From NCBI GenBank assembly GCA_037951165.1, contig JBBDHG010000028.1, positions 10,226,501 to 10,290,500 of the forward strand: DNA of 64,000 nucleotides, written 5' to 3'. Position numbers and translations under genes: made by a program. Of the stretch, positions 45,660 through 57,330 are shown piece after piece. Every line of letters starts with the position of its first letter. Positions within the stretch are counted from its first letter, which is position 1. The notes below the pieces were generated by a model, which was given only the letters and a program-made list of their open reading frames with translations, searched no databases and was not told the DNA's origin. Source of the DNA: Lophius americanus (lineage: Eukaryota > Chordata > Actinopteri > Lophiiformes > Lophiidae).

Positions 45660-46165
45660 AAATCATATTAGAAAAATATTCTTATTTTTAAGACAATGTT
45701 TCTTGTTTTATTTGTGTAAGATATTCTAGCTACTATTGAGTGAGTTTTAAGGTACAAAGATGGTTTAAGTGATATTCAAGCAGAGGAAGAACATTTCTTT
45801 TCTAATTTTAGGAATAAAGAAATGTTGTCTTAATGTAAGTTTTTTTCTCCTAATTATTAATCTTGGATGACGCAATATATTCTTAAAATCAGCTCAATCA
45901 AGGGATTTAAATACTAGTTTTAAGTTAATGAATCGTGCATAGATTACTTTTAATTGCTTTTAATTAGTAAAACATGTTTAAATTTGAGCATTTTGATTTT
46001 CAGGGCCATAACGGCGTTTCAATGGATATTTAACCTTGTTTTGAGAATTCGAACCAAGCAAAATTGGCATATTCCACTGGTAGATGTTTTGCTTATTTCA
46101 TGGAAATTTGATTAAAATTGCAGAATATTTGCCTTTTCTCTTAGCATCTATAGTATAGTAATTTT
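45660..46165. mobile_element. AT-rich MITE-like repeat
   Basis: TTAAGACAATGTTTCTTG near the start and AAGAAATGTTGTCTTAA about 145 bp later are near-perfect inverted copies. Further on, GGCATATTCCACTGGTAGAT and TTTGCTTATTTCATGGAAAT resemble widespread fish AT-rich repeats. The class is uncertain. Confidence 0.45.
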
Positions 46166-47159
46166 GGAGAATCACAATGCCGATAGATTTTGCGTCGCAG
46201 AATCACGCAAATTTGTTACGTACGCTGACAATTTTTAAGTATCGTGATTGAGTAATTTCCATTATGCCCTCTGCAAATTTGTTTTCATTTTCATGAATGC
46301 AACATAAACCGCTTTATTTTCCTCTTCAGTATATAAAAACAGTATTTTAAAATGAAGAAATGACTGCTGAGTCATAGAGGTGAGGCTCTACTGAATTTAG
46401 TGCTTAATATAGACTCAGGGCTCATGCCACCATGAAATCAGAGGGTTAAGATGTTCCATGTAACTGAATGACACGATGAGTCACCAGCAGTCCTCAAATG
46501 AAAAGACAACACAACACTTTATGAGAAAAGGCTTGAGAGTGAATGGGTTAACTTTGTTTAATCATGATTCAATATCATGATTCTGAAAATCCATTCTACC
46601 TGTCGTTATGAACCTACGCTGCTTGCCCTGTTGTGACGGCTGATGGCGGATTGCATTTCATATGCAGCATATCACAAGCCAGACTACACATAGGACACAT
46701 ATGTTCTTTAACACTCAGGAGGTATGACATTCAGAGGAGTCCGACTGGAGCCGCCATTACTGCTTCTCTGTATCCCTAGCTAGCCTGCAGCCAATCTGTT
46801 GTTTTCTTTTTTCTCAAAACAAATCAGATGTCCCTCACTGCAAACCTCCCACTGATGGAGACCAGCTGAGTCTGACTCACTCACACTGCTGGTGGGCTCG
46901 CTGGTAACTGTGGGTTTAGCCTTTACTGACTCGAGTGAGGACAACAATAACACCCAGCTCCACTCTCTGCTGTCCTTTCTATCACAAGTCAAGGGGACTA
47001 CAGAGAGAGACAAGGTGTGCTCTGATTCTGTGGGTGTGTGCGGCGCTTCAGCTGTAGTTTCTATGTTTAGCTAATTTGCAAGCAGTAGTGCATCAGTGCC
47101 TTATTTTAGTTATTCCTTCTTTTTCGGCCGTTGTTTCACTTTCTTTCTTTTTTTTACTA
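46166..47159. other. Unique-looking sequence
   Basis: Nothing is recognised. Overlapping 60-77 codon frames at 46780-47074 lack motifs. Confidence 0.4.
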
Positions 47160-47420
47160 TTTTAATTAAACATTTGAACATAGAACATTTTACAGCTCAC
47201 AAAAAAAGGACATTGATAAATATTCAACCTTAGTGTGCTTTTAAATACCACAACAAATAAAAATAAATGTCACTAATTATTTTAAAAATAAGAATAAATT
47301 AAATCATAATAAATAGTAATCATTGAATAAACTAAAAATAAATACACATAAAAACATAGTAAGTAAATAAATGAAAAATAAATCATCAAAAATAACAAAA
47401 TTATATAAATAAAGGATGCT
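47160..47420. repeat. AT-rich low-complexity (AAATA-type)
   Basis: Many AATAAA/AAATAA units occur with few G or C. It lies on the 3' side of the minus-strand L1 and may include its decayed 3' UTR. Confidence 0.6.
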
Positions 47421-47549
47421 CCAGATCTTGTGAAACCATTTCCCTAAGTGAGAGATATTCCATTTCTACATTAACTGCTTATTTGGGAATGATCGCCATT
47501 CTATTCAGAGGAATTTATGCTGTTGAAATAATCGATGTGAGTTTGCCAT

Positions 47550-48775
47550 TATTTGTAGAATTCGTCTTCTTGTTTGTTCAGGGAGAGCCTGATCTTCACC
47601 AGTTCAAAATGTTTCATTACGTCCCTCATTAAATTGAACTGTGCTGGTGAAGCCTTCTCTTCCCTGTTAAGTAAAATCAATTTCCACACCAACAAGCTGA
47701 CAAAATATCATAGTACGTTCTGTGTTATTTTTGATTTGGTCATTATCATTCCAAGAGCTTCTATCAGAGGGTGTAATTCCACAGGCCCATTCTGAATTCT
47801 CAGTAGTGTTCCTTAGATATTTTGCCAAAAAAACAGATATCCTCGAGAAGCTCCAAGAGATCTGATCTACTGATCAGATTTTTTGCTAGTGAAAGCCCAA
47901 AGCACTAACTTGAAGGCTCATGAGGCTGAGTCTGGCACATATTGAAATCATATGAATCTGTTCCGAATCTGTCGGCAATTACTCATCTGTAATTTCTCCT
48001 CCCTGATTATCCTGCCAAGCGGTTTTCAGGTGTTCCATATATGTAGTGTGTCAATTCTGATTGAGTTTCCCATATATTTTTATTATGCCTCGTCTTTTAT
48101 GAGGGTCTTGAGGTAAAATAACTAGTTCCATTGAAGACTGGTCTGGGGGCCTAAGGTAGAATCGATTATTCTGCTTAATAGAATCCCTCACCTGCAGGTG
48201 TTTAAAGGTATGTTGTATTTTTCTCTTATCTGCTCAAAGGGAAGGTAATTCCTGTTCAATGAAAATATCTGTAAAACAATGAATACCCTCTCCACACCAG
48301 TACTCGTATATTTTGTTGTTGTAGGAGGGCATAAACAAATGATTTTCAATAAGAAGACTTTGGAGGGAACTAGCTCGCCAACGATAATATTTTCGGATGA
48401 GACCAAATTAATTCTTTTGTCAATGTTGGGGAAATTTATTTTTTAACACATATTGGAATGCATTGAAAAAGTAATAACAGGTTTGGGAGAATTTTAATTT
48501 TAATTTGACCAATTTGCCCTACGAAAGACATTGGAATATAGGACCATCTCTGTACATCCTCGTTCACTTGCTCCTATAAATTCAAAAAATTCTCTTTATA
48601 AGGATCTGTAAATGTTTTCCTTACCTCAAATCCTAAGTACTTAAAGTGTGTTGAAACTTTATATGGCAGATTTTCAAAAGCTAATTGACAGCTAGAGCAT
48701 TAATTGGAAATAGTATACATTTCCCTAAATTAGGCTTGTAAATTGCTCCAAATGTTCCGGGGATCGTATTTTATA
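47550..48775 (-). mobile_element. L1/Tx1-type LINE, ORF2 C-terminal half, multiply frameshifted
   Basis: Minus-strand pieces appear in the order of an L1 ORF2: FKYLGFEVRKTFTDPY, then QRWSYIPMSFVGQIGQIKIK and LPNLLLLFQCIP. These are followed by LPFEQIREKYNIP with a frameshift into KHLQVRDSIKQNN. Further on comes an ICARLSL block. The last piece reads VWKLILLN, then SPAQFNLMRDVMKHFELVKI, then RLSLNKQEDEFYK. The catalytic reverse-transcriptase core and endonuclease are absent. Several stops and frameshifts are present, so the copy is dead. Confidence 0.88.
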
Positions 48776-49264
48776 ACAATAAAACATAAATAAATAAATA
48801 AAAATACATAAATAAATGTGTCTGTTATCTGCCATATAGTGGAATAGATGTGAGATCCTAAGCATCCAGAAAGAAAAAAAGAAAATATGAAAAAAGAAAG
48901 AGAAGATACATTTTCTTCATCCACATACAACACCTGAACTTTTCAACATTCACTTGGTTCTACCACTCGTTAGACTGCCTTTAAACAATCTGTATTTAAT
49001 TTATGTGTGACTTTGTACAAAAAAATAAATCACTCATCCATCAAATACCATCATCAAGTCCAGAATATCCATTTTTATTTGTTTAATTCACTGTTTTATT
49101 TTATAATGTCCTGGTCACTACAAGTGTGTGTAGAACGAAACCCAAAGATCTTTATGTATATATAAATAAATAATCATGAAGTTTTGTTATAACCATCTGA
49201 TCGAACTGTGTACTAAGATCTTTAAAGGAACAAAGACATCCAATCTCATTGATGTATTAGCGCT
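48776..49264. other. Gap between L1 ORF2 and ORF1 pieces
   Basis: It contains an AAATAAAT simple stretch at 48781-48818 and no recognisable L1 protein. The endonuclease and reverse-transcriptase core would be expected here in an intact element, so this is a large internal deletion. Confidence 0.5.
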
Positions 49265-49800
49265 TTCTATGTTAAGGATGAACATGTTATAACGAGGTAC
49301 ATAGACAATGCCTCTCCTCCACCCCTTACCATATAGATTGAATAATGATCAGAGAGATAATTTAGTGTTCTTTTTCGGAAGTGTGAGTAGGCTTTAGCAA
49401 TGTTCTGATTGTAGAAATCCTCAGCAGCTTGTGGAGAAGTAAAGGAGTGAGCGTTACGGTCTACTGTGATGATGAACTTGGCAGGGCTTGGCACCTGCTG
49501 TGCATCACTTTGGCATCTCAGAGTTTGCTTTTCACCGAGCTGAATGCAGCTCGGAGCCTGCTGACTTCTGGACTCATGTCTGGAAAAATGTGGACCCAGA
49601 CCCCATTATATGTGAGTTGGCCTTTTGCTCTGCCAAGATATTGTATCATCTGTTTGTCCAAATAGAAGTGCAAGCGTACAGGTATAACCTGGGGCCTTTC
49701 GTCTCCTGACTTCTTCGGGGCAATAGTGCGGTGCGCTCTGTCAATCTTGGTGGTAGGAGTCAAAATTGGTGGTTTCGAACATAGCTGGGGAAAAAATATC
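49265..49800 (-). mobile_element. L1 ORF1p fragment (RRM and C-terminal domain)
   Basis: The minus strand reads KIDRAHRTIAPKKSGDERPQ, the L1 ORF1p 'IERAHR' motif and the P-R-VI-R-HFY strand after it. Next come GQLTYNGVWVHIFPDMSPEV and SRLRAAFSSVKSKL, the end of the RRM and linker. A frameshift follows, and then PAKFIITVDRNAHSFTSPQAAEDFYNQN of the C-terminal domain. The protein normally packages LINE RNA. The N-terminal coiled coil is not seen. It lies upstream of the ORF2 piece on the same strand, as in an intact L1. Confidence 0.87.
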
Positions 49801-50374
49801 TGTCACAAATTTTATCATGTCATCTCCTTCAGCTCTTTTTATAACAAGCGATATAGCAAGGTTTTGTCTCCAGCTTCTGTTTTATGGAAACCAGAAGTCC
49901 CCATTTGATTCACTTTCTGAGGGTTTTTAATCTCAAATGAGTCAGATAATGACTAGATGGGCTGAAGCTGAAAGCACCTGCTAAGATGATATTATCTTCA
50001 CGATTCATGAGTGGAGTGTTTTTGTGCAGTTGGGTTTTTCTTTCAGGGTGGTGATTATAGACTGATTGTGATACAAAATTGAGCGGAGCTAAAGGATGTT
50101 GACTGAAGATCCAACTGTTTATTTGTCCATGAGGCTCATAGGAGGCCCTCAACAAACACACGTCGATATCGCTTCACGTGCTGGCAGAATAATTCAGCGG
50201 TCCGTAACACCGACCAGCTATTCATTCACGACATCAGGAGATTTGACTTGTTCACTAAGGCATCCTCTTGTTTCCCAGCATCCCTCTCTTCCCTCATTTA
50301 CTCTCATCATCAACCTGTTGGGTCTAACGATCTTTTTATCCGAAGCCTCCAATCATTTCCTGTCACATAGCTGC
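49801..50374. other. Unique-looking sequence
   Basis: The first 100 bp may continue L1 ORF1, but no motif is clear. The rest is unrecognised. Confidence 0.35.
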
Positions 50375-50419
50375 GGTGTGTGTGTGTGTGGCTGTGAGTG
50401 TGTGTGTGTGTGTGTGTGT
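50375..50419 (+). repeat. (GT)n microsatellite
   Basis: Two short GT runs are separated by GGCTGTGAG. Confidence 0.95.
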
Positions 50420-51149
50420 AGGGAACCTTTTCATGGGCCTCAGTGCTGCTGCTAATATTAAACGTTGTTCCACAATTAACAATAACATAATAAAAGAACA
50501 AATAAGTGTAAATATTGCACAGCTAAGAACAGCTTTGCACAAGACCACATGTTGGCTGTAGAAACATATGAATGTTTGAACCTGATTGAATGTGCTTGGT
50601 TTGTATACATACCCTACATTAGCACTTGTGTGGCCAGAATGTCACTGCAGGTGTTTACACAAAGTTTATAGGTAATTTCACTGTTCACCTGTTCACTGCT
50701 ACTTGCCGTCTGGTTGTTTATGATGTAGGGTGACCTCAGGAGTTATATATCCTGTAAATATTCCATCGCATTGGATTGCATTTAGTTCAAAGTTTTGATT
50801 GTATTGGAGCGTATATCGGTTGCATTTTCACTGCACTCATCTCATTGTGATTAAGATTTCTGGTTGTCCACTAATGCTAATTGTTTCAATTTTGCATGGA
50901 CGCAAATAAGTGGTACTGATTGTAAGCATTATGATTGGGATGATTAAGTGCACAGAAGGTATAAATGTGTGTCACTAGTGTCTTTTCAGCTGAGTCTGCC
51001 GAGCTCTGATTGTTTTATGAATATGATCAAAAAATAACCTCTTATGCCAACAACAATGAGAAATCCAATACATTCAAATAAAAGGGAAAAGCTTGTTGGC
51101 TGTTCAACACAAGGTCAGATGTACACTCCTGTGGAAAAAAAAGAATTGG
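50420..51149. other. Unique-looking sequence
   Basis: Nothing is recognised. Confidence 0.4.
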
Positions 51150-51960
51150 ATTCTCTCGTTTTTTCTTCAAAGTTCTACATTAAAATAAGGCGACTACTAA
51201 AGAAAAGATCCAAGGAAGTGGAGAGATCTCTCAGTTAAAGTCAGAGTCTGGGGATTCACTATGGATGGATACTGGTGAGCAGAGAGTCACTCCTAGCCCA
51301 GAAGAAAATTTTGCCCAGCAAGAATTTTGCCGAAATTCATGACCATTAAAGGTTTTTGGAAAAAATTCTACGGACTGATGAGTCAAAAGCTGAATAAACA
51401 GCTGTTCGGATACATCTGGTGTAAAACAACAGGATTACACTCAAATAATTTTATACATGAAGGTGGAAGTGTGATGTCATAGAGATGCGTCTATGCTTCA
51501 GGACCAAGACAGCTCACCATAATTGAGGGAAATTTGAATTAGCAGAAAATTCAGAAGGAGAATGTCAGTTCGTAAGTCTGTGAGTTGAAACTATAGCAGA
51601 AGAGTAAGTCGACGACTGACTGGTTGAAAAAGAATCAAATTAGAGTTCTGGAGTGATCTAGACAAAGTCCGCATTGAGGTGCTGTGGAAGGACTAAATAT
51701 ACTATAATAGAATATAAAGGTGAGAGAAATAAATATCAAATTAGAGGAGCAAATACTTCTTTCTTATTGTAGGTATTTGAAAATCCTTTCACCTTATTAA
51801 ATAAATTTTTTTTATTAAAACTCACCTTATATGGTGGATATTGTTTGAAAATCTGACACAGTTTTAAATGAGATATATATGAATATAGAATGAAATAATT
51901 TTCCTCTGAACAAAAGGAATCATCTGTAACAAAGTCCCACACATACAGCGGTATAAAGTA
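51150..51960 (+). mobile_element. Decayed Tc1-like transposon
   Basis: Pieces of transposase are in order: FWKKILRTDESKAE, where D is the second catalytic Asp region, then GYIWCKTT and HEGGSVM. After a stop come GPRQLTIIEGNLN and QKIQKENV. The VLEWSRQSP...IEVLWKD segment carries an internal deletion that removes DLNP. Multiple stops and deletions inactivate it. The 3' end includes GGAGCAAATACTTCTTTC, comparable to the GCAAATACTTTTTC of Tc1 termini. It shares TAC/TATCTGGTGTAAA with 37180-38148. Confidence 0.85.
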
Positions 51961-52099
51961 TAAATGAGAACATTCTGTTAGTGTGATTCTTCACAGTTCA
52001 GGGTTTGTTTGTTTTTTCCAACGAGGGATAAGATCCTTTTCGCTGTCTACATAGCATTCCGGAAATCGCCAATTAAACATATATTTATAAACTTCATAT
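51961..52099. other. Sequence after the Tc1 remnant
   Basis: Nothing is recognised. Confidence 0.3.
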
Positions 52100-52460
52100 G
52101 ATTTATTTATGATTGATTCATTTAATCATTGTTTTCTTACCTTCAAGCTATAATTTTCATTAATGATCTTTTCATCTCATCTTGAATAATGAGGCACTTA
52201 GTAAAGTCTATTTCTATAGACATAAATTAATCTTTGGTAATCTCTTCGATGAACACTAACGATGACTGAAATATCCCCGTGGTAATGAGTTAAACATACA
52301 CGAGAAGAATTAGTGTTTTCAGAAGAATAAGAATAGCCAATCATGTCCAGCTGTAATTTAAGCTGCTTTATCAGTGCTGTTTGTCATTTAAAGAGGTCCG
52401 ATGACTTAAAATACTTCTTCACCTGTTTCTGTCGTTGTGTGGCAGTGCAATTTAAGTGTG
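52100..52460. promoter_or_regulatory. Candidate conserved non-coding element
   Basis: The sequence is complex, non-repetitive and AT-rich, with CATTAATGATC, TAATTTAAGCTGC and CATTTAAAGAGG. No coding frame is present. It is a candidate on texture only. Confidence 0.2.
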
Positions 52461-52619
52461 CACAAGATTTATATTGTTGTTGAAAGCATATCTATGTACA
52501 CTTCTGCCTTTATGCACATGGTTATGGTTTGCATTTGGGCCCTTGATGTATCTAGAGTTATTAAGTAATCAATAATTAGTGTGAAATAGTCATTAATTAA
52601 CTGGCCAAATAATTATATC

Positions 52620-52836
52620 CCAGAAATAGCGGGGATATTGTGGATTCGACTTCGCCGTAACAGTGTCCACCATATCCATCGCAGATCCTTCATGTTAGCG
52701 CAATAACATTTTTTATTTTTTTTCATTTTCCAAATTTTATACCTATTTGATCTTAGTGCAAGGAAGAACTGGATTGATTATATCGTGTTTCACTGTAATA
52801 GTTAATAAAAATTTCATTTTCAATTACATTTAACTT
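52620..52836 (+). repeat. Unnamed dispersed repeat body, copy B
   Basis: GATCTTAGTGCAAGGAAGAA followed by CTGGATTGATTATAT aligns with 11873-11905 of copy A. It lies just upstream of the shared 3' module at 52837. Confidence 0.5.
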
Positions 52837-52914
52837 GAGTTCAATCAGGGGAATTACTTGTACAATGCAGGGAATTTGGGTCCTTTTGAGAGTATACCCT
52901 TGATGTCGGGGATG
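52837..52914 (+). repeat. Unnamed dispersed repeat 3' module, copy B
   Basis: TTCAATCAGGGGAATTACTTG...ATGCAGGGAATTTGGG...GTATACCCTTGATGTCGGGGATGA matches 12102-12180 and 54837-54914. It is a second copy in the same orientation. Confidence 0.7.
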
Positions 52915-53091
52915 ACAGCACATGCTTAGTTAATTGACTGATTGGTTAACCTATAAGAGCCCAGAACAATGTATCCCTGAAGCATGATTATATGAAATAC
53001 ATGAAATGTACAAGAATAGGTACATTTCTGTTATTATTCAACATGTGTTACATGCATATTGCATCAAACGATTTATTTTCCACATTTGAAA

Positions 53092-53113
53092 TTTTTTTTT
53101 TTTTTTTTTTTTT
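53092..53113 (+). repeat. 22-nt poly-T run
   Basis: Pure T run. It could be the A-tail of a minus-strand retrotransposed sequence, but no such sequence is recognised upstream on that strand. Confidence 0.9.
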
Positions 53114-54599
53114 AAATTAATTTGCAATTCCAGATCATTTAGTAACATTGTAACTTTGCTGATTAAAAAAACAATAAATAATAGTCTTTCATTAGCTTGT
53201 TTCTAATCAATCTTTTTCAAAATGAATTGTCAGAACTGATTAAATCTTATACGCGATGTTATTCAAGCCTAATATTTGTTATATATATATATATATTTAT
53301 AGCTTTATTAACAAACAAACCCAAATATTATCTGAAAATTGGCATTTAGAACCCTAACTTAAAAAACTTTCTATTTCCATGAAAAAGCTGTGATACCTGC
53401 GTTAGCAGAGTTTCTTATGCGTTCATCGGCTAAGTTATTGACTAATTTATTCAGTCAATAAACTTAACTTACTCAACTCTATATGTACAGTGTTGTAAAA
53501 TAATAATATATGGAGGGACTGAGGCAGGCATCTTGGGTGAAAAAAATAAATCTGTTAATAATATATATACTGTTATGAGGTATTGTTTATAGTATGGGGA
53601 AGGAGACACAGCTCTTTTTTTGTATGTGTTTTTCATTTCCCTTTATCCCCCTTTTTTCTTCACAATATTTTGTAAACATTTTCCAAATCAATCATGCAAG
53701 CATAATGGCAGATATAGTTTATAGTACAGTTTATAAGTGTGTACGTATTGGGATTATCACTCTACGAACTGCATCCAGGAGCAAAACCCAGACTCAGGAA
53801 CCGATTAAGATGATTTATTGAGTCACTGTTAGCAGACTGAACATCTTGGATTCCAAAATCGGGAAGCGTAGTTGGGCTGGATAGCTGTAAGGGCTGTCAC
53901 TAACACAGGTCAGAATTCCTGCTCTCTCTGTCACAAAGAGAAAAAAAAATCTGATTAGTAAAGGTCTCATTCATCAATATGAAATTCTAAACACAAGGGG
54001 AGGTCTAGAGGGCAACCACGAAGGTTCACAGACTGTCTGTACCAACCAAGATTATATACTGAATGGTTTGAGGCCAGCAGAGAGAAGCCAGTGCCGTTGT
54101 TAGGACTACAGGAGAAGAGAGAGATTGAAACGCAGAGGGGGAGAGACCCCTCATGAGGTGGGCATTTATAGAGGAAGATGAAGTTGTATTTATTATTGCT
54201 GTCTTTCATTAGTCACTAGGCCCATTGGAAAAGAAAATTAAATAAGATTTCAATTTTTTTAAGACTAACAAAGCACAGTGATGGCTCAGAACCTGAAAAG
54301 ACAGGTCATGGTTCTCAAACGTAAAAGCAACACAGCGGAGACAGAGCCACACAATTTAACAATGAAAAAAATTCAAAGGCTGGTGTGAAATATATTTCTA
54401 AGAATAGGAATTGATACATCCCCCAAATTCTTCTTTTCCAAGCTCTGACAAACCGGCCAATGTGTTGGTAGAAATGAAGGAAAGCTGAGTTCTAGCAGCA
54501 CAGAACGTACTGTATCTGCTGACACTACCGTAGGATCAAAAAGTGACCGACGCGAACACACACAGGCCTGTTTGATTACATACGAACCATCTCAAGGAG
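53114..54599. other. AT-rich and unclassified sequence
   Basis: A short (TA)n run lies at 53279-53297. ACCCAGACTCAGGAACCGAT at about 53789, then GATGATTTATTGAGTCACTG, is reminiscent of teleost retroelement ends but is not assigned. Short frames are present without motif. Confidence 0.4.
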
Positions 54600-54836
54600 A
54601 TCTATGTTTTATTTGTCATACTTTCCTGTAATTGTCCATATTTCACTCATCGGGGGGAGGTATTTTGCATAAGACACATTAGTTACTTTCCTGCCATTAA
54701 ATTTTGCCTCAATTTAGCTATTATTAATTGATACAAAGGAAATCTGTCTTGTTTTAATATTGAGCTCAGAAAAATAATTACCTGTATTTATTATCTTTAT
54801 TGTTGAGTCACCATTGGATCTCATGTTCAATTTGAG
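54600..54836 (+). repeat. Possible body of the unnamed repeat, copy C
   Basis: ATCTGTCTTGTTTTAATATTG and later TTGAGGAG resemble the region upstream of the module in copy A. Similarity is patchy. Confidence 0.35.
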
Positions 54837-54914
54837 GAGTTCATTCAGTGGAATAACTTGTCACAACGCAGGGAATTGGGGGACTGTCGGGGATATACCC
54901 TCGCTGACAAGGAC
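54837..54914 (+). repeat. Unnamed dispersed repeat 3' module, copy C
   Basis: GAGTTCATTCAGTGGAATAAC and later GCAGGGAATTGGGGGACTGT, then GATATACCCTCGCTGACAAG, align with the two other copies. It is about 2 kb after copy B. Confidence 0.7.
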
Positions 54915-56360
54915 AAACTTAGTTATCTTGGGTTTATCTGGTGTTTGAACTAAAATATTCTATCATTATGATCCTTATGCGCAAACCTTGTGTCTACCAG
55001 TGTTTCTGCATATCAATTATGCAATAACATGTAAACACTGGACTTGATTCATGAATCTCTTGCTATAAAAGTGTTATAAAAAAGAGCGAGGCAATCCTTA
55101 GATTCTAGTTTGGCGATTGCCTGTGTTAAAAAATCGTAGAAGGTAATTTTCCCTCACCTTAAGCTTAAAATCCGGCTTGCCTTTATGTGTATGTCCTCTG
55201 TTGATGATTCTGGCAACTGATTCATTTCAATTAAGCAGGATTTTACTGTCAGACTGCTGCTCAGGAGACAACCTTTGCATTTCCATGTTATACCATAAAG
55301 ACGTTTTCATACAGAAAAACAGCTTGAAAAATGAAAAGACTGGTAAGAAATGTGCATGCCTAATATGAACATTCAGTGAATTTGCATTAAATTATATTCT
55401 GAAATGTAACTAATGAGATTATTTAGCTCGCGTTATTACTTCATGGTTTTTAAATGTGCTAAGTGTTTCTGCAGAGGCTCCCGGGCTTTGCTTAAAAAGA
55501 AAACAAATAACACTTATTATCATAAGGTGTAACAGACTCAGAAGGTGGGATAAAATATCAGGACCTAATAATTTAACAGAAGATTTAATAAACAGCTGAG
55601 TAATAAATTAATTATTCAAATGGCTTCCCTGAAAAAAATCATATTTGAAGTTTTCCCATTTTCATTCACACTTTTAATGAAAAGGTGTAGGCTAAAACAG
55701 CAGCTTTTCTGCCTACTGTTTTTACATAGCAGATACTATCTTACCAGCTAACACCTAACTAAACTAAAGCAAAAGCATGCAAAATACAGTATATTGATGA
55801 TTTACACGGTGACCTACAGATATGTATTTTCGTGTCCTAGCGGGTCCAAAGGTTTACTCCTTCAACTGATATGCATATGCTGTATATATTTCTTCTAAGT
55901 TTCCTTTTTTTTTTCAACAAACCTCCTACTGTTACAGTTCATACTGACTCGTTATCTGGCTCGCCATTATCTCTGTATGTCCTATTTTTTCCCCTGAATT
56001 TTTCTGAATCAATATTCAACACTCTTATTTGGAAGCTTTTTTCTTTTAAAAACAATATTAGCTAAAAAAAAAATAGAAAAAGTCACGAGATTTGTGCCGA
56101 AATGGTATACGAATTTTCTTACACTATCTAGCAAAAGGTGGTAATGTCAATGGCAATGTTGTTGATAGATACACAGTTATCCACGAGGAAGGCTTTGGTT
56201 TATATGTGAAATTTATAACATGTTTTTTAAAGGATTGTCCCATATTTTGAGCCTGCTTCGATTTTTCACGTTTGCCAATGAGATTTAGAGGTCATGCTAT
56301 CTGCAATGTTTATCTGCAATACCAGATATCAGTTAGAGGACTTCTGTGGAAATTTAGGAA
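54915..56360. other. Unique-looking AT-rich sequence
   Basis: The stretch at 55130-55270 is complex and non-repetitive, but I assign nothing. The short frame at 55871-56065 is pyrimidine-rich without motif. Confidence 0.4.
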
Positions 56361-57264
56361 TTGGATCGGATGGCCACAACACGAAATTAACAATTAACAA
56401 AAAAAAGTCTTTACTAAACAAGATTAAATGAATGTTAACTATATAGGATATGGAGGTGAGCAGTTCCGAAAGTTGGTGATGTACGGTGTGCAAGAGTGGA
56501 GAATGTGTGTGTGAGGATGATGAAGGGTGCAGAACATAATCAATTCAGAGTAACAACACTAAATTATTGTGTATGGTGCCTATTAAAGGAGCAGAGAGAG
56601 AACGATGAGTCTGCACCAGGGCATTAAGTAAAACCAGGAACTCCTGGGTGTCACAGGTAGTCCAGGTCATCCAATCAACTACCAACAGAAAAGTTATTAT
56701 TATGTCACCTCCACTGCTACTGATGCTCAGTCAGAGGCATTCAAATGAGGTTTCATGTATCTATGAAAGGTAAGACGTCATATCTAGATGGAAAAGCCAC
56801 CCCCACCACTCCTTCATGTTACTTCTGGCCCGCAAAAACATCTACAAGAAATTATTCATTCCATCTGCGATAAGCATCCTGAAAAAACAAACATCAGCAC
56901 AATAACCTGTTTCTATGTATATATATTTTACAATATGTTTTAGCAGTCATTATCAAGTGTTACCGTATGGTTTTTGTGTGTTTTAAATGCATTTTGAATG
57001 TGAGAATTTGAGTGAAGAATATCTGTCACTAATGGGACACACAAAAGAGATTATCTATGTATCTAATGCATCTAAATAGAGCTGGACCCACTATCAAGTT
57101 ATCAACAAAAATGGTAAATTCTACTTTTGTCCATCCCTTTTCTTTTCTTTTCCCTTTGGGGTAGTGGTGGTTGATGATGACATCATCATAGGGCAAACGC
57201 ACAGAAAGACAAACAATTATACATGTTAACTGTTTGGTTAGAGACACTAATTATCCTGTATTCC
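56361..57264. other. Unclassified sequence
   Basis: ACAATTAACAAAAAAAAGTC followed by GTGATGTACGGTGTGCAAG may belong to a retroelement-like repeat, but it is unassigned. Nothing coding is found. Confidence 0.35.
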
Positions 57265-57330
57265 ATGTTTTAGGATTGTGGGAGGAAGCTGGAGTACTCA
57301 CACGGGGAACATGCAAAACTCAGAACCATT
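57265..57330 (-). mobile_element. Fragment of the 36265-type dispersed repeat
   Basis: TAGGATTGTGGGAGGAAGCTG, then GAGTACTCACACGGGGAACATG, is the reverse of the middle part of this teleost repeat (normally 'GTTCCCCGTGTG...CTTCCTCCCACAGTCC'). Confidence 0.7.

Noticed and set aside
50096..50455. 119-codon plus-strand frame
   Set aside because: It ends in the GT microsatellite and has no domain.
53092..53113. Processed pseudogene tail
   Set aside because: The poly-T run has no recognisable gene-derived sequence on the expected side.
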